From positions 310,001 to 374,000 of the forward strand of contig NZ_SJSK01000005.1 of NCBI RefSeq assembly GCF_004331645.1: a stretch of DNA of 64,000 bases, read 5' to 3'. The translations under genes were made by a program, and so were the position numbers. Source of the DNA: Pedobacter frigiditerrae. Its GTDB lineage: Bacteria > Bacteroidota > Bacteroidia > Sphingobacteriales > Sphingobacteriaceae. Within the stretch, counting starts at the first letter, position 1. Each line of letters starts with the position of its first letter. Of this stretch, positions 50,088-59,217 are shown one piece after another. The notes beneath the pieces are model-generated. The model worked only from the letters and a program-made list of their open reading frames with translations. It had not been told where the DNA came from and searched no databases.

Positions 50088-50526
50088 ATGCTGTTTGTTA
50101 GGTTATTAGCTACAAACATTTACTCGTACTACAATTATTTAAAAGGAAATTAGTGGTTCTTCCGTAATAAAGAAATTACTTGCGTTAGAGAAATATTTGG
50201 TTATTTAGTTTAAGTGTTGTTTTATATTACAAATGAATATGTTTTAAACCATATTGGCTTGCTGAAATCCTTGTAATTTTTGCTGGAATTAAGCAATAAA
50301 CAATAAAATGAACTACCGAAATAAAACACATTTTGGAAACATGTGACATTTACAAATCTCCTTAGCGCGTTTTAGTTAAAGTTCGTTGCTATTAATCATG
50401 ACCTTTAACCAACTTCGCGAGAAAACTTAAATATATCTAAGCAAGCTAGCTTATTGGAAAAAAAATTTAACCAAATAGTTTTTCGTATTTTGGTCTGAAA
50501 ATAACTCGCTATAATTATTGTTACCA
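50088..50526. other. 439-bp divergent promoter region between AraC and HTCS genes
   Basis: No gene is visible. The region must hold the promoters of two divergent regulators. A TATTTTG stretch near 50489-50497 resembles a -7 element one base short of consensus, about 30 bp before the HTCS start. The long AT-rich span would leave room for regulator sites, but I could not find a clear repeat. Confidence 0.4.
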
Positions 50527-53500
50527 ATGCAAAAGGCAAAAAATCTAGTCATTCTGTTAATTGTTTTGCTCTTTCTTTCAACAAATGATTCATTTGCTTC
50601 TGCATTACCCATAAAGCTCAAGTTCCATAACATATCAAAGGATCAAGGTTTATCCAGTAGCAAGGTCTACTGCACTTTTCAGGACAGCAAGGGGTATATT
50701 TGGATTGGCACAGCGCAGGGACTGAACCTATATGATGGTTACAAGGTTACTACCTTTTATTACAATGCTAATGATAAGAGGTCTTTGAGCAGCAATGATG
50801 TTAACTCTATAGCAGAGGACAAAGATCATAACGTTTGGATTGGCACAGGCCTTGGATTAAACAAGTACGATAGAAAAAAAAATACTTTCATACGCATAGT
50901 CAATGATGGCACTAACAGGTTCGGTATCGGCAATAATATTACCACATCGATATTGTGCGATTCAAAGGGAACATTGTTTGTTGGAACAATGACTGGTGGG
51001 CTTAGAATTTTAGAACGTGGGAAGTCGATCTTTAGAAAAGTTAATTTCCTAGAAAAGGGAAAGGTATCTACAAAATTCAATAGTATTTCTTGTCTTTATC
51101 AAGACTTAAAAGGAAAAATATGGATAGGCACTAAGGGAGATGGGCTTTTATCACTCCAAAATGGCAGTTACCGTTCGTATGTAACCCAAAAATCAAATAT
51201 AATTTGTAGTAATAACATAAGTACCATAACACAGGACAAAAAGGAAAATCTATGGATAGGTACATCAGACTCAGGTCTGTCCTATTTCAACGTCAATACG
51301 TTAGTAGCACGCAAATTTCACAGTATTCAAAATCGTTCAGGTCTAGCTAGCAATGTTATTAAGAGCATTTTGGCCGACAGCAGAGGGAACCTATGGGTTG
51401 GAACAGAAAATGGGGGGATTCATTTTTACGATTACAATACCAACCAAATACTTCCTTACAGGGGAAACCCTTCAGATCCATCAAGCTTTTCTCAAAGTTC
51501 AGCGTGCGGGTTGCTAGAAGACACGCAACACAACGTTTATGTTGGTTCCCATAGTGGTGGATTATACGTGTACAATCCTAATCGCTACCAATTCAACCTA
51601 ATGGCAGACCATCCAACAAATGGCCAACTTTCACATCGTGATGTAAAAGCATTCTGTGAAGTTGGAAATGGCGCTTTATGGATTGGAACAGATGGAGGAG
51701 GTATAAATGTGTGGCAGCGAAATAAAAACAGTTTCTACACCTATCGTTTTAACCCACAAAATCCTCGCTCTATCAGTTCGGATGCAGTATTAACCATCTA
51801 CAAGGATTCTCAAGGCATAGTTTGGGTTGGCACTTGGGGAGGAGGCCTTAATCGCTATAATCCACAAACCAATGATTTTACTAGGTTTATGAATAATCCC
51901 AAAGACAAGACCTCTATCTCCTCCAACAATATCTCACAAATATTTGAAGACAGCCGAGGAACCCTTTGGATTGGCACTTTTGAAAGTGGGTTGAATATTC
52001 TTGATAGAACAAATTTATCTTTTCGGCAATTTAGGGCTATTAATGACAAGAAAATTGATCTTTCAAAAAAGGGTTTCTTAAGCATATTCGAGGACAAGGA
52101 CCAAGGGCTTTGGTTTGGCAGCAACGAATCCACGCTTTATAACTACAATGTATCCCAAGGTAAACTGAGGAACTATTTTTATCCTACAGCGCAAAGAAAC
52201 CGGTCTTTCTTCGGAAATGTTGAAGTAATGTTTACCGACTCGAAGGGCAGAATGTGGATTGGTAAAAATGGCCTTATGATTTTTGATGAAAAGACAAAAA
52301 ATTTTATATTACCAAGCCTTGGCAATAGATTTTCAAACACGACTATTTTTGGGATCCTCGAAGACAACGATGGGTATCTTTGGATCAGTTCAACCTCAGG
52401 GCTTTTTCAATATAATACCGATAGCAATTACCTTAAAAACTATACAAATGCAGATGGTGTCCAAGGTCTTGAGTTTTCTAGAAATGCTTATTACAAAACT
52501 ACCGATGGAGAAATGTTATTTGGAGGAAACCGTGGCTTCAATTATTTTAAGGCAGAAGATATCAAGGACATTAATTTTGTTCCTCCAGTTTATTTAAGTG
52601 ATTTTCAACTGTTTAACAAAAGCATAAATAGCTTTGACAATACCTCTCCACTTCGTGAACATATTAGCCAGGCAAAGGAAGTAGTCCTTCATCACAGCCA
52701 ATCCGTATTCTCCTTTGAGTATGTTGCCCTTAACCTTTTAAACCCTGAGAAGACTAGGTATGCCTATAAGATGGTTGGGTTTGACAAGGCCTGGAATTTT
52801 GTAGGTAACCTTAGAAGGGCTACATACACCAATCTTAACCCTGGGCATTATACATTTCAGGTTAAGTCAACAAACTCGAACGGAAACTGGAACGATACAT
52901 TTACGGCTATTGACCTAACAATCATCCCGCCATTCTGGATGACCTGGTGGTTCAGGACATTAATGACATTGATCTTGGTTTCTTCTGTTATTACCTTATT
53001 ATATTTTAGGCGAAAATTTGAACTCAAACAATTAGAGGAAGAGAAGAGAGAAGAAATACATCTTTCACAGCTACAGTTCTTCACCAACATTTCACATGAA
53101 CTGAGAACCCCTCTCTCATTAATCTTAGGACCATTGGAAAGGATAATGAAAGAAGACAGCCGTCAAACCATCAAAAACTCCTATCTCACCATGCACCGGA
53201 ATGCGTTACGGTTGATGAAGCTCATAAGCGAAATAATTGATTATAGGAAAGTTGCCTCAGGTAACCTCAAGTTAAAGGTTTCTAATGAAAGTCTGGCTTT
53301 ACTAGTTAATGACATCACGACTGACTTCTCAGATAAGGCAAGCGAACTTGGGATTGATTTAAGCACAAAAACAACCACGAACCAAAATCTATGGTTTGAT
53401 AGGCAAGTCATCGAAAAGGTAATCATTAACCTATTGCATAACTCATTAAAGTACACCTCAAATGGTGGCACGGTAAGCGTAGAAACATTTGGGTCATTTG

Positions 53501-54696
53501 CTGAATTCAAGCCCCAGTTTAAGAATGAGCTGATCTTGAAAAGTGGTTATGAAGCTAAGAGCTATACCTATATCTGTGTAACTGACGATGGCGTAGGTAT
53601 TTCTAAATCATCAATGTCGCATTTATTTGAAAGATATTTCAGGGTTAACCAAACCCACCTTGGGTCAGGCCTGGGTTTGGCATTTGTTAAAAGCCTTGTC
53701 TTTTTACATAAGGGCGAAATCTACGTCTATAGCGAAAAGAAAAAAGGTACCCAAATCCTGGTTGCACTACCTGTTGATGCGGCAGATTATCTAGATACGG
53801 AAAAGAGCCTTAACAATTTAAATGAGCCTACCATCTATCTTGAAACCATACAGTTCAAAAGTGAACTGTCATCATTTGAAACAAGATCAGCATTAACTGG
53901 TCTTCCAGAGAAGAATAACGAGGATATGCGAACCATACTTCTGGTTGATGACAACGATGAGCTAAGGGCATTTCTTAAAGAATGCATGGAAGATAGATAT
54001 TACATACTGGAGGCAATTAATGGTCAACAAGGCTTGGAAATAGCAAAGGAAAAACTTCCAGACCTAATCATTAGCGATGTGATGATGCCTGTAATGGATG
54101 GAATTGAATTCTGCAAAGCTTTAAAGGGAGATATAGAAACCAGTCACATTCCTTTCATCCTGCTAACTGCAAAAGATGCATTGGCGACAAAGCTTAGTGG
54201 AGTAGGCTATGGCGCAGACCATTATTTTAGTAAGCCAGTTAACATTGACCTTTTAAGCTTTACGATACAGAATCTATTTGATCAAAGGCAAAAATTAAAG
54301 GAGAAATACCTTAAGGATTATACCATAACGGCTAAAGAACTCGCCTATTCTATTAAAGACAAAGAGTTTATAGAAAAGATTACGTTGTTAATTGAACAAA
54401 AAATAGAAAACCCCGATTTTAACGTAGAGGAAATAAGTAGGGAAATAGGGATGAGCCAAACCACGCTGCTGAGAAAAATGAAAGAAATTACGGGGCAGAC
54501 GGTAAATGAATTTGTAAGGAGTATCCGTCTTAAAACGGCATTGCACATATTAACCCATGAAGATGTTCTAGTTACAGAGGTTATGTACCGAGTGGGCATT
54601 TTGTCTCAATCTTATTTTAGCACCATCTTTAAAAAAGAATTTGGAAAAACACCTTCCCAATTCTTACAAGAGCTGAACAACGGTTCAAAAAAGTAA
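50527..54696 (+). CDS. Hybrid two-component system regulator (HTCS), full length
   Basis: I start at the ATG at 50527 (1389 aa); the frame also opens three codons earlier with TTG. Domain order: signal peptide (about 1-27); about fourteen propeller repeats with W-I-G-T or W-V-G-T cores (to about 680); a Y_Y_Y domain (about 710-785, 'YAYKMVGFDKAWNF', 'NLNPGHYTFQVKSTNSNG'); one membrane span (about 805-825). The histidine kinase follows (His857 in 'ISHELRTPLSLILG', ATPase box 'NLLHNSLKYTSNGG', 'GVGISKSSMSHLFERYFR', 'GSGLGLAFVKSL'), then a receiver ('LLVDDNDE', Asp1184 in 'LIISDVMMPVMDG', 'SKPVN') and an AraC DNA-binding domain (about 1285-1389). It senses an oligosaccharide in the periplasm and activates nearby genes. 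It is divergent from the AraC gene. Confidence 0.97.
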   Translation: MQKAKNLVILLIVLLFLSTNDSFASALPIKLKFHNISKDQGLSSSKVYCTFQDSKGYIWIGTAQGLNLYDGYKVTTFYYNANDKRSLSSNDVNSIAEDKDHNVWIGTGLGLNKYDRKKNTFIRIVNDGTNRFGIGNNITTSILCDSKGTLFVGTMTGGLRILERGKSIFRKVNFLEKGKVSTKFNSISCLYQDLKGKIWIGTKGDGLLSLQNGSYRSYVTQKSNIICSNNISTITQDKKENLWIGTSDSGLSYFNVNTLVARKFHSIQNRSGLASNVIKSILADSRGNLWVGTENGGIHFYDYNTNQILPYRGNPSDPSSFSQSSACGLLEDTQHNVYVGSHSGGLYVYNPNRYQFNLMADHPTNGQLSHRDVKAFCEVGNGALWIGTDGGGINVWQRNKNSFYTYRFNPQNPRSISSDAVLTIYKDSQGIVWVGTWGGGLNRYNPQTNDFTRFMNNPKDKTSISSNNISQIFEDSRGTLWIGTFESGLNILDRTNLSFRQFRAINDKKIDLSKKGFLSIFEDKDQGLWFGSNESTLYNYNVSQGKLRNYFYPTAQRNRSFFGNVEVMFTDSKGRMWIGKNGLMIFDEKTKNFILPSLGNRFSNTTIFGILEDNDGYLWISSTSGLFQYNTDSNYLKNYTNADGVQGLEFSRNAYYKTTDGEMLFGGNRGFNYFKAEDIKDINFVPPVYLSDFQLFNKSINSFDNTSPLREHISQAKEVVLHHSQSVFSFEYVALNLLNPEKTRYAYKMVGFDKAWNFVGNLRRATYTNLNPGHYTFQVKSTNSNGNWNDTFTAIDLTIIPPFWMTWWFRTLMTLILVSSVITLLYFRRKFELKQLEEEKREEIHLSQLQFFTNISHELRTPLSLILGPLERIMKEDSRQTIKNSYLTMHRNALRLMKLISEIIDYRKVASGNLKLKVSNESLALLVNDITTDFSDKASELGIDLSTKTTTNQNLWFDRQVIEKVIINLLHNSLKYTSNGGTVSVETFGSFAEFKPQFKNELILKSGYEAKSYTYICVTDDGVGISKSSMSHLFERYFRVNQTHLGSGLGLAFVKSLVFLHKGEIYVYSEKKKGTQILVALPVDAADYLDTEKSLNNLNEPTIYLETIQFKSELSSFETRSALTGLPEKNNEDMRTILLVDDNDELRAFLKECMEDRYYILEAINGQQGLEIAKEKLPDLIISDVMMPVMDGIEFCKALKGDIETSHIPFILLTAKDALATKLSGVGYGADHYFSKPVNIDLLSFTIQNLFDQRQKLKEKYLKDYTITAKELAYSIKDKEFIEKITLLIEQKIENPDFNVEEISREIGMSQTTLLRKMKEITGQTVNEFVRSIRLKTALHILTHEDVLVTEVMYRVGILSQSYFSTIFKKEFGKTPSQFLQELNNGSKK

Positions 54697-54751
54697 AGAC
54701 AAATCCGAAAACTCAAATTAGCAAGACAGCTATTTTGCTTTCAGGCAAAAA

Positions 54752-54785
54752 AAAGGGGCAATTTTGCTTTTAAAATTGCCCCTTT
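54752..54785. terminator. Bidirectional rho-independent terminator
   Basis: AAAGGGGCAATTTT pairs perfectly over 14 bp with AAAATTGCCCCTTT, leaving a 6-base loop (GCTTTT). A-rich bases precede and T bases follow, so it can work on both strands. It lies between the convergent HTCS (ends 54696) and GH3 (ends 54869) genes and should stop both transcripts. Confidence 0.88.
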
Positions 54786-54868
54786 GTCCTCATACATCAG
54801 ATAAGTGTAGTAAATTTAAGGTGTCACGAGATAAGTTCCTTGCTAAGCCCAATCATTTGTAAAGTGTA

Positions 54869-57118
54869 TTATTTGATCGTAAAATCGTGCCTTAACCTTA
54901 TATCCTCGGAAGAGCTCCCGATCATTAATTCAAAATCTCCAGGTTCAATTATCTCTTTCAAATTTCTATCCAGGAAACTTAATGATTGATTGGTAAGGTT
55001 AATTTTTATGGTTCTTGCCTCACCTGGCTTCAATGAAAATCGTTCAAAGCCCTTTAAATCCTTAACATTTCTTATCACAGCACTCACCTTATCCTTAATG
55101 TATAATTGTGCAACTTCAATTCCTTCTCTTTCACCCGTATTCTTAACAACAAAACTAACCTGCAAATTACCATCCTTGAAATTGTTGCCAGATACAACCT
55201 TCAATGATGAATAAGAAAAATTGGTATAACTCAAGCCAAACCCAAACGGATAAAGTGGCTTGGTCGTAATGTCGAGGTAATTATTGGCAAAACGATGCTT
55301 CATATCAACCGAATCCAGGTCATGAGAGGTACGTTTTGAATTGTAAAATACTGGAATTTGCCCAGTGTTATATGGAAAGGTTACCGTTAATTTTCCTGAG
55401 GGATTGTAATCACCAAATAATACATCAGCCACCGCCAATCCTCCCATTGTTCCCGGAAACCATGCCTCGACTACCGCAGAGGACTTGGCCGATAGCGCTC
55501 TTAAATCATATGGTCTTCCATTAAACAGTACGCTTACGATGGGCTTGCCAGTTTTTGCAAGGGCATCAATCAATTGCAGCTGTGCGCCAGGCAGGTTTAA
55601 CATGGAAATACTTCCACTCTCACCGCTCATCCAATATTCTTCGCCAACTGCAAGAACTACAATGTCAGCGCTAAGGGATGCTTCTACCGCAGCAGGAATT
55701 AACTCAAGCCCTTTGGGTTCAAAGCCATCTAGCTTTATGCCTTCAGCATAAATTACCTTGACTGAAGGATCAACCGTTTTTTGAATACCTTCCAATAACG
55801 AAATTACCGCATCAGGCTTACCTTGGGAATATTGGCCTCCCCACCAACCCATCAAGTCTTTTTTTCTATTGGCCAGCGGGCCAATCACTGCGATGGTTTT
55901 TACATTCTTTTTAAGGGGCAAGATCTGACTGTCATTTTTCAGTAGCACGATGCTTTCTCTTGCTGCTTGACGTGCGATTAGTAAATGATCCTTGTTTTGG
56001 GACACTTCAACTTCCCTTGCTTCATCAAGGTACTTAAATGGTTGATCGAATAGCCCAAGTTTAAATTTGGCTTCTAAAACTCGGCTAACCGCAGCGTTGA
56101 TGACATCTATTTTTACCTTGCCAGTTTTAATTAAGGTTGCCAAGTGTTTTTGAAAAAGCTCACTTGTCATGTCCATATCTATGCCTGATTCAATTGCCAT
56201 TTGAACCGCACTCGGTTCATCCTTAGCTACACCGATTTTCACCAGGTTTTTAATTGTTTCCCAATCGGTAATGATCAAGTTGTTAAAATTAAACTCCTTC
56301 CTTAAAATTTGCTTTAACAACCTTTGATTTGATGTTGCGGGGGTTCCATCAATCCCAGTGTACGCTGTCATCAAACTTCCCACGCCTGCATCTATTGCTG
56401 CCTTAAAAGGTGGAAGATACTTTTCACGAAGTGTTCTTTCCGAAAAATCGGTGATACTATAGTCCCTTCCCGCGAGTGCAGCACCATATCCAGCAAAATG
56501 CTTCACACAAGCCATCAAACTATTTGCATTTGTAAGGTCCTTTCCCTGAAAGCCCCTCACCCTTGCTGCTGCAACCAAACTTGCATAATAGGGATCTTCA
56601 CCAGCGCCCTCACTAATTCGCCCCCAACGTGGATCGTTTGAAATATCCACCATTGGCGCATAAGTTAGCCTAATGCCCCCTGCCGAAGCTTCCGTTGCTG
56701 CAACAGCTGCAGTTTGGGATATCCCTGTCAGATTCCAGCTACAAGATTCTCCCAAGGGGATTGGAAATATGGTTTTGTAGCCATGAATTACATCTTCCTG
56801 AAAAAGTATAGGGATGCCTAACCTTGTTTGCTCTACAGCAATCTTTTGTATTCTTAAATTCTGTTTTACGCCATTGCTCTTTAAAATTCCGCCAACATTC
56901 CCTGCCTTTACCTTATCATCCATTGGATTGGTAGAATTATTCTCATTTACGAAAGTGACCAGGTTTAGTTGCCCGATTTTTTCTTGCAATGTCATCCGTG
57001 ATAAAAGATCGGTTGCACGGGCAGAAACTGTTAAGGATTGATTTTTATAAATTGGTGTGCTTCGTTGTGCCAGAGAACCAATTGGCAGTAGACAAGCAAC
57101 AAATAAAAGGTATTTCAT
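54869..57118 (-). CDS. GH3 beta-glucosidase (BglX-like)
   Basis: The 749-aa enzyme has a signal peptide (about 1-17), the GH3 TIM barrel ('LSRMTLQEKIGQLNLV', 'LGIPILFQEDVIHGYKTIFPIPLGESCSWN', 'DPRWGRISEGAGEDPYYASLVAAARVRGFQG', 'CVKHFAGYGAALAGRDY') and the nucleophile Asp in 'NLIITDWETIKNLVK'. A C-terminal sandwich follows ('IVLAVGEEYWMSGESGSISMLNLPGAQ', with a candidate acid/base Glu) and a fibronectin-III-like end ('YPFGFGLSYTNFSYS'). It hydrolyses terminal beta-linked glucose or xylose. It is one of two GH3 genes here, 115 bp downstream of the GH88/105-DUF4861 gene and last in its operon before the shared terminator. Confidence 0.94.
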   Translation of the reverse strand: MKYLLFVACLLPIGSLAQRSTPIYKNQSLTVSARATDLLSRMTLQEKIGQLNLVTFVNENNSTNPMDDKVKAGNVGGILKSNGVKQNLRIQKIAVEQTRLGIPILFQEDVIHGYKTIFPIPLGESCSWNLTGISQTAAVAATEASAGGIRLTYAPMVDISNDPRWGRISEGAGEDPYYASLVAAARVRGFQGKDLTNANSLMACVKHFAGYGAALAGRDYSITDFSERTLREKYLPPFKAAIDAGVGSLMTAYTGIDGTPATSNQRLLKQILRKEFNFNNLIITDWETIKNLVKIGVAKDEPSAVQMAIESGIDMDMTSELFQKHLATLIKTGKVKIDVINAAVSRVLEAKFKLGLFDQPFKYLDEAREVEVSQNKDHLLIARQAARESIVLLKNDSQILPLKKNVKTIAVIGPLANRKKDLMGWWGGQYSQGKPDAVISLLEGIQKTVDPSVKVIYAEGIKLDGFEPKGLELIPAAVEASLSADIVVLAVGEEYWMSGESGSISMLNLPGAQLQLIDALAKTGKPIVSVLFNGRPYDLRALSAKSSAVVEAWFPGTMGGLAVADVLFGDYNPSGKLTVTFPYNTGQIPVFYNSKRTSHDLDSVDMKHRFANNYLDITTKPLYPFGFGLSYTNFSYSSLKVVSGNNFKDGNLQVSFVVKNTGEREGIEVAQLYIKDKVSAVIRNVKDLKGFERFSLKPGEARTIKINLTNQSLSFLDRNLKEIIEPGDFELMIGSSSEDIRLRHDFTIK

Positions 57119-57233
57119 GATTTATTATATTTTGTAATAGTGAATCTTATTAGCCAATCACCTAGTGGCCTTGGTGTATCTTTGAAGTCTTATACCTAAT
57201 TTTTGCGGGTAAATAACAGGTTAAGCTTTTTTG

Positions 57234-59174
57234 TTATCTATAGATTTTCTGTAATTCTTTCCAGGTTACCCCTTGCAGGTTTTTCAACCATCCGCTATCA
57301 TTCCTAAATAGGGGATTACCCTCCCATGCTGCGCCCACATAATAAGTGATGGGTACATTTGACTTAGCATTGATCAGTACAAATCGGTCATTGCCATTTG
57401 CATAGTAACCATCAAATTGATTGGGATCAACCACTATTGCCGTCCCTAATTTGCCATTTTTGGCATCTATGGCCTCCAAACTGGCCAACTGCCCCACTGC
57501 GTCTTTTGTGATAACAGGATTACCGAAAGTGGTAAGACCTATTCCAATGATTAAATCATCCTTACCATCTGAAGTGAAAGTGCTCGTTACCTGATAAAAA
57601 TTTGTGCCATTCACCATCCTGATCCTCTTGAGTTCGGTAACCTTAGCACCCGCAACATCCCAGACATCAAATTTCAACTCAAACTCTATTTCATCTTTTG
57701 TGTTTTTAATAATCCTATGGTTGGCATAGGTTTCTGCCGGGTAAGGTTTGTTGTTAACCCATACTGCGCTCCCACCTGCTCCCCTCAAAAATCCCATGTG
57801 GTAAAAATCTGATCCCTCACCCCTATCAACATGGTAGTCTAGCCCCAATCCATTTAAGCGATACCATTTATCTATGATAGAATAGTTAACAGATTTAGTC
57901 CATATATCTACCCCACTGCTTACCTTGTCTCGCACAGGCGGACCATAATAACGAAAAGCTACGCGGTCATTTTCCCATGCAATGTCCTGGTTACGTTCGG
58001 GCACGTACTTCACATAAGTCTTCACTACCTTAGTTATGGTGTCCAGTACTGCATTTTTCCCAATAACCCTATTATCAACAGACACAACGCCTACCTTCAG
58101 TGCCTGGGCCAATGCCAGTACAACTGGTCCGAAAGCATGGGAGTCATTATATATCCAAACGTGATTCTTATAGTCTTCCTTGGTACCATTACGAGGTGCC
58201 AAGCAACTAAAACAGGCGTGACTAACAGACCCATCACTTCCTATATAAGCGGTTAAGCCTTTAATTCCCTTTAAAAATCTAGCATTATATTTAGGGCTCA
58301 ACATCTTTTTTTCAAGCATGATCCCCATCCCATAAAGCAACAGGCCACTGCCCGATGTTTCGACAAAGGACGATTGATCTGTCATTTCTTGATGCCAGAG
58401 ACCTTGCTTATTTTGATGTTTGATAACAGCAGCAAAAAATTCAGCAGCAAGTAGTTCAATCTCTTTCCTTTTTGGGTGATCCATTGGTAAATCCCTAACC
58501 AATGTAGCCAAGGCTAATGCACCCCATCCATTGCCACGGCTCCAATTGTCTTCAGATAATTTCCCAGCTTTACTAAAGCCCCTTGCCTGATGTAAAAGTT
58601 TATTTTTATCATCTCTTAATATGCTAAAAAGCTCCAAAGTCTCCAACACCGCCAAGTCTATATATTCTTTGTTTTTTTCTACAAGACCGGCATACAACAT
58701 ATATGGTGTCACTGCAAATGCCATATCTATAAAAACCTGGTCTCCCTTTTCATCAATCCATCCGGGAATAAGCAAGCCTTCTTTTGAGCGTTTTTGCTGA
58801 TTGAACATTTGATTTGCCCCAAGTTTTACTTGAGTATCTAATAATGAGGTTGCACGCTTAAAACTTAAAAATGCAGCTCCATTTCCACCAGCTTTATAGC
58901 TGACAAAACTACCCTTGCCATCGATTTTTTTTTGACCAAATTTTTGAAAAGTAGCAACTGCCTGAGAAAGTATATTCTGATCTGAGCAAGCCAGTGCCAA
59001 CTCACCCTGCCCTTGTAAAAGCAAGCTACCTTGATACGTACCTAGATCAGTTTCGAGCAAGCCTTTATTTAAAACTTTTGTGGCAATTTCTGAAATAGAA
59101 ACCTGCGTTTGCGCAATTGTTTCATTAATGATGAGACAAGACATTCCAACAATTCCCAATAAAATCTTTTTCAT
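57234..59174 (-). CDS. GH88/105-like unsaturated uronyl hydrolase fused to DUF4861
   Basis: The 646-aa protein has a signal peptide (about 1-21). The N-terminal half (about 25-370) is a GH88/105 barrel: 'QVFIDMAFAVTPYMLYAGLVEKN' with the catalytic-type Asp, 'DNWSRGNGWGALALATLVRDLPMDHPKRKEI', 'GLWHQEMTDQSSFVETSGSGLLLYGMG'. The C-terminal part (about 385-640) is a DUF4861-like beta domain ('ENDRVAFRYYGPPVRDKVSSGVDIW', 'RGEGSDFYHMGFLRGAGGSAVW', 'NGTNFYQVTSTFTSDGK'). This union suggests that the unknown domain works on the same unsaturated product. It lies between two GH3 genes in one operon (gaps 43 and 115 bp). The exact uronate is unknown. Confidence 0.87.
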   Translation of the reverse strand: MKKILLGIVGMSCLIINETIAQTQVSISEIATKVLNKGLLETDLGTYQGSLLLQGQGELALACSDQNILSQAVATFQKFGQKKIDGKGSFVSYKAGGNGAAFLSFKRATSLLDTQVKLGANQMFNQQKRSKEGLLIPGWIDEKGDQVFIDMAFAVTPYMLYAGLVEKNKEYIDLAVLETLELFSILRDDKNKLLHQARGFSKAGKLSEDNWSRGNGWGALALATLVRDLPMDHPKRKEIELLAAEFFAAVIKHQNKQGLWHQEMTDQSSFVETSGSGLLLYGMGIMLEKKMLSPKYNARFLKGIKGLTAYIGSDGSVSHACFSCLAPRNGTKEDYKNHVWIYNDSHAFGPVVLALAQALKVGVVSVDNRVIGKNAVLDTITKVVKTYVKYVPERNQDIAWENDRVAFRYYGPPVRDKVSSGVDIWTKSVNYSIIDKWYRLNGLGLDYHVDRGEGSDFYHMGFLRGAGGSAVWVNNKPYPAETYANHRIIKNTKDEIEFELKFDVWDVAGAKVTELKRIRMVNGTNFYQVTSTFTSDGKDDLIIGIGLTTFGNPVITKDAVGQLASLEAIDAKNGKLGTAIVVDPNQFDGYYANGNDRFVLINAKSNVPITYYVGAAWEGNPLFRNDSGWLKNLQGVTWKELQKIYR

Positions 59175-59217
59175 GTTCTTTTTTTTGAATTTAAGATTGA
59201 ACCTTGTTTGCTGCTAA

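Noticed and set aside
50690..52600. Repeated short DNA motifs coding for W-I-G-T that might look like a repeat array
   Set aside because: They are the propeller repeats of the HTCS sensor domain, with irregular spacing and protein-level conservation, not a CRISPR or DNA satellite.
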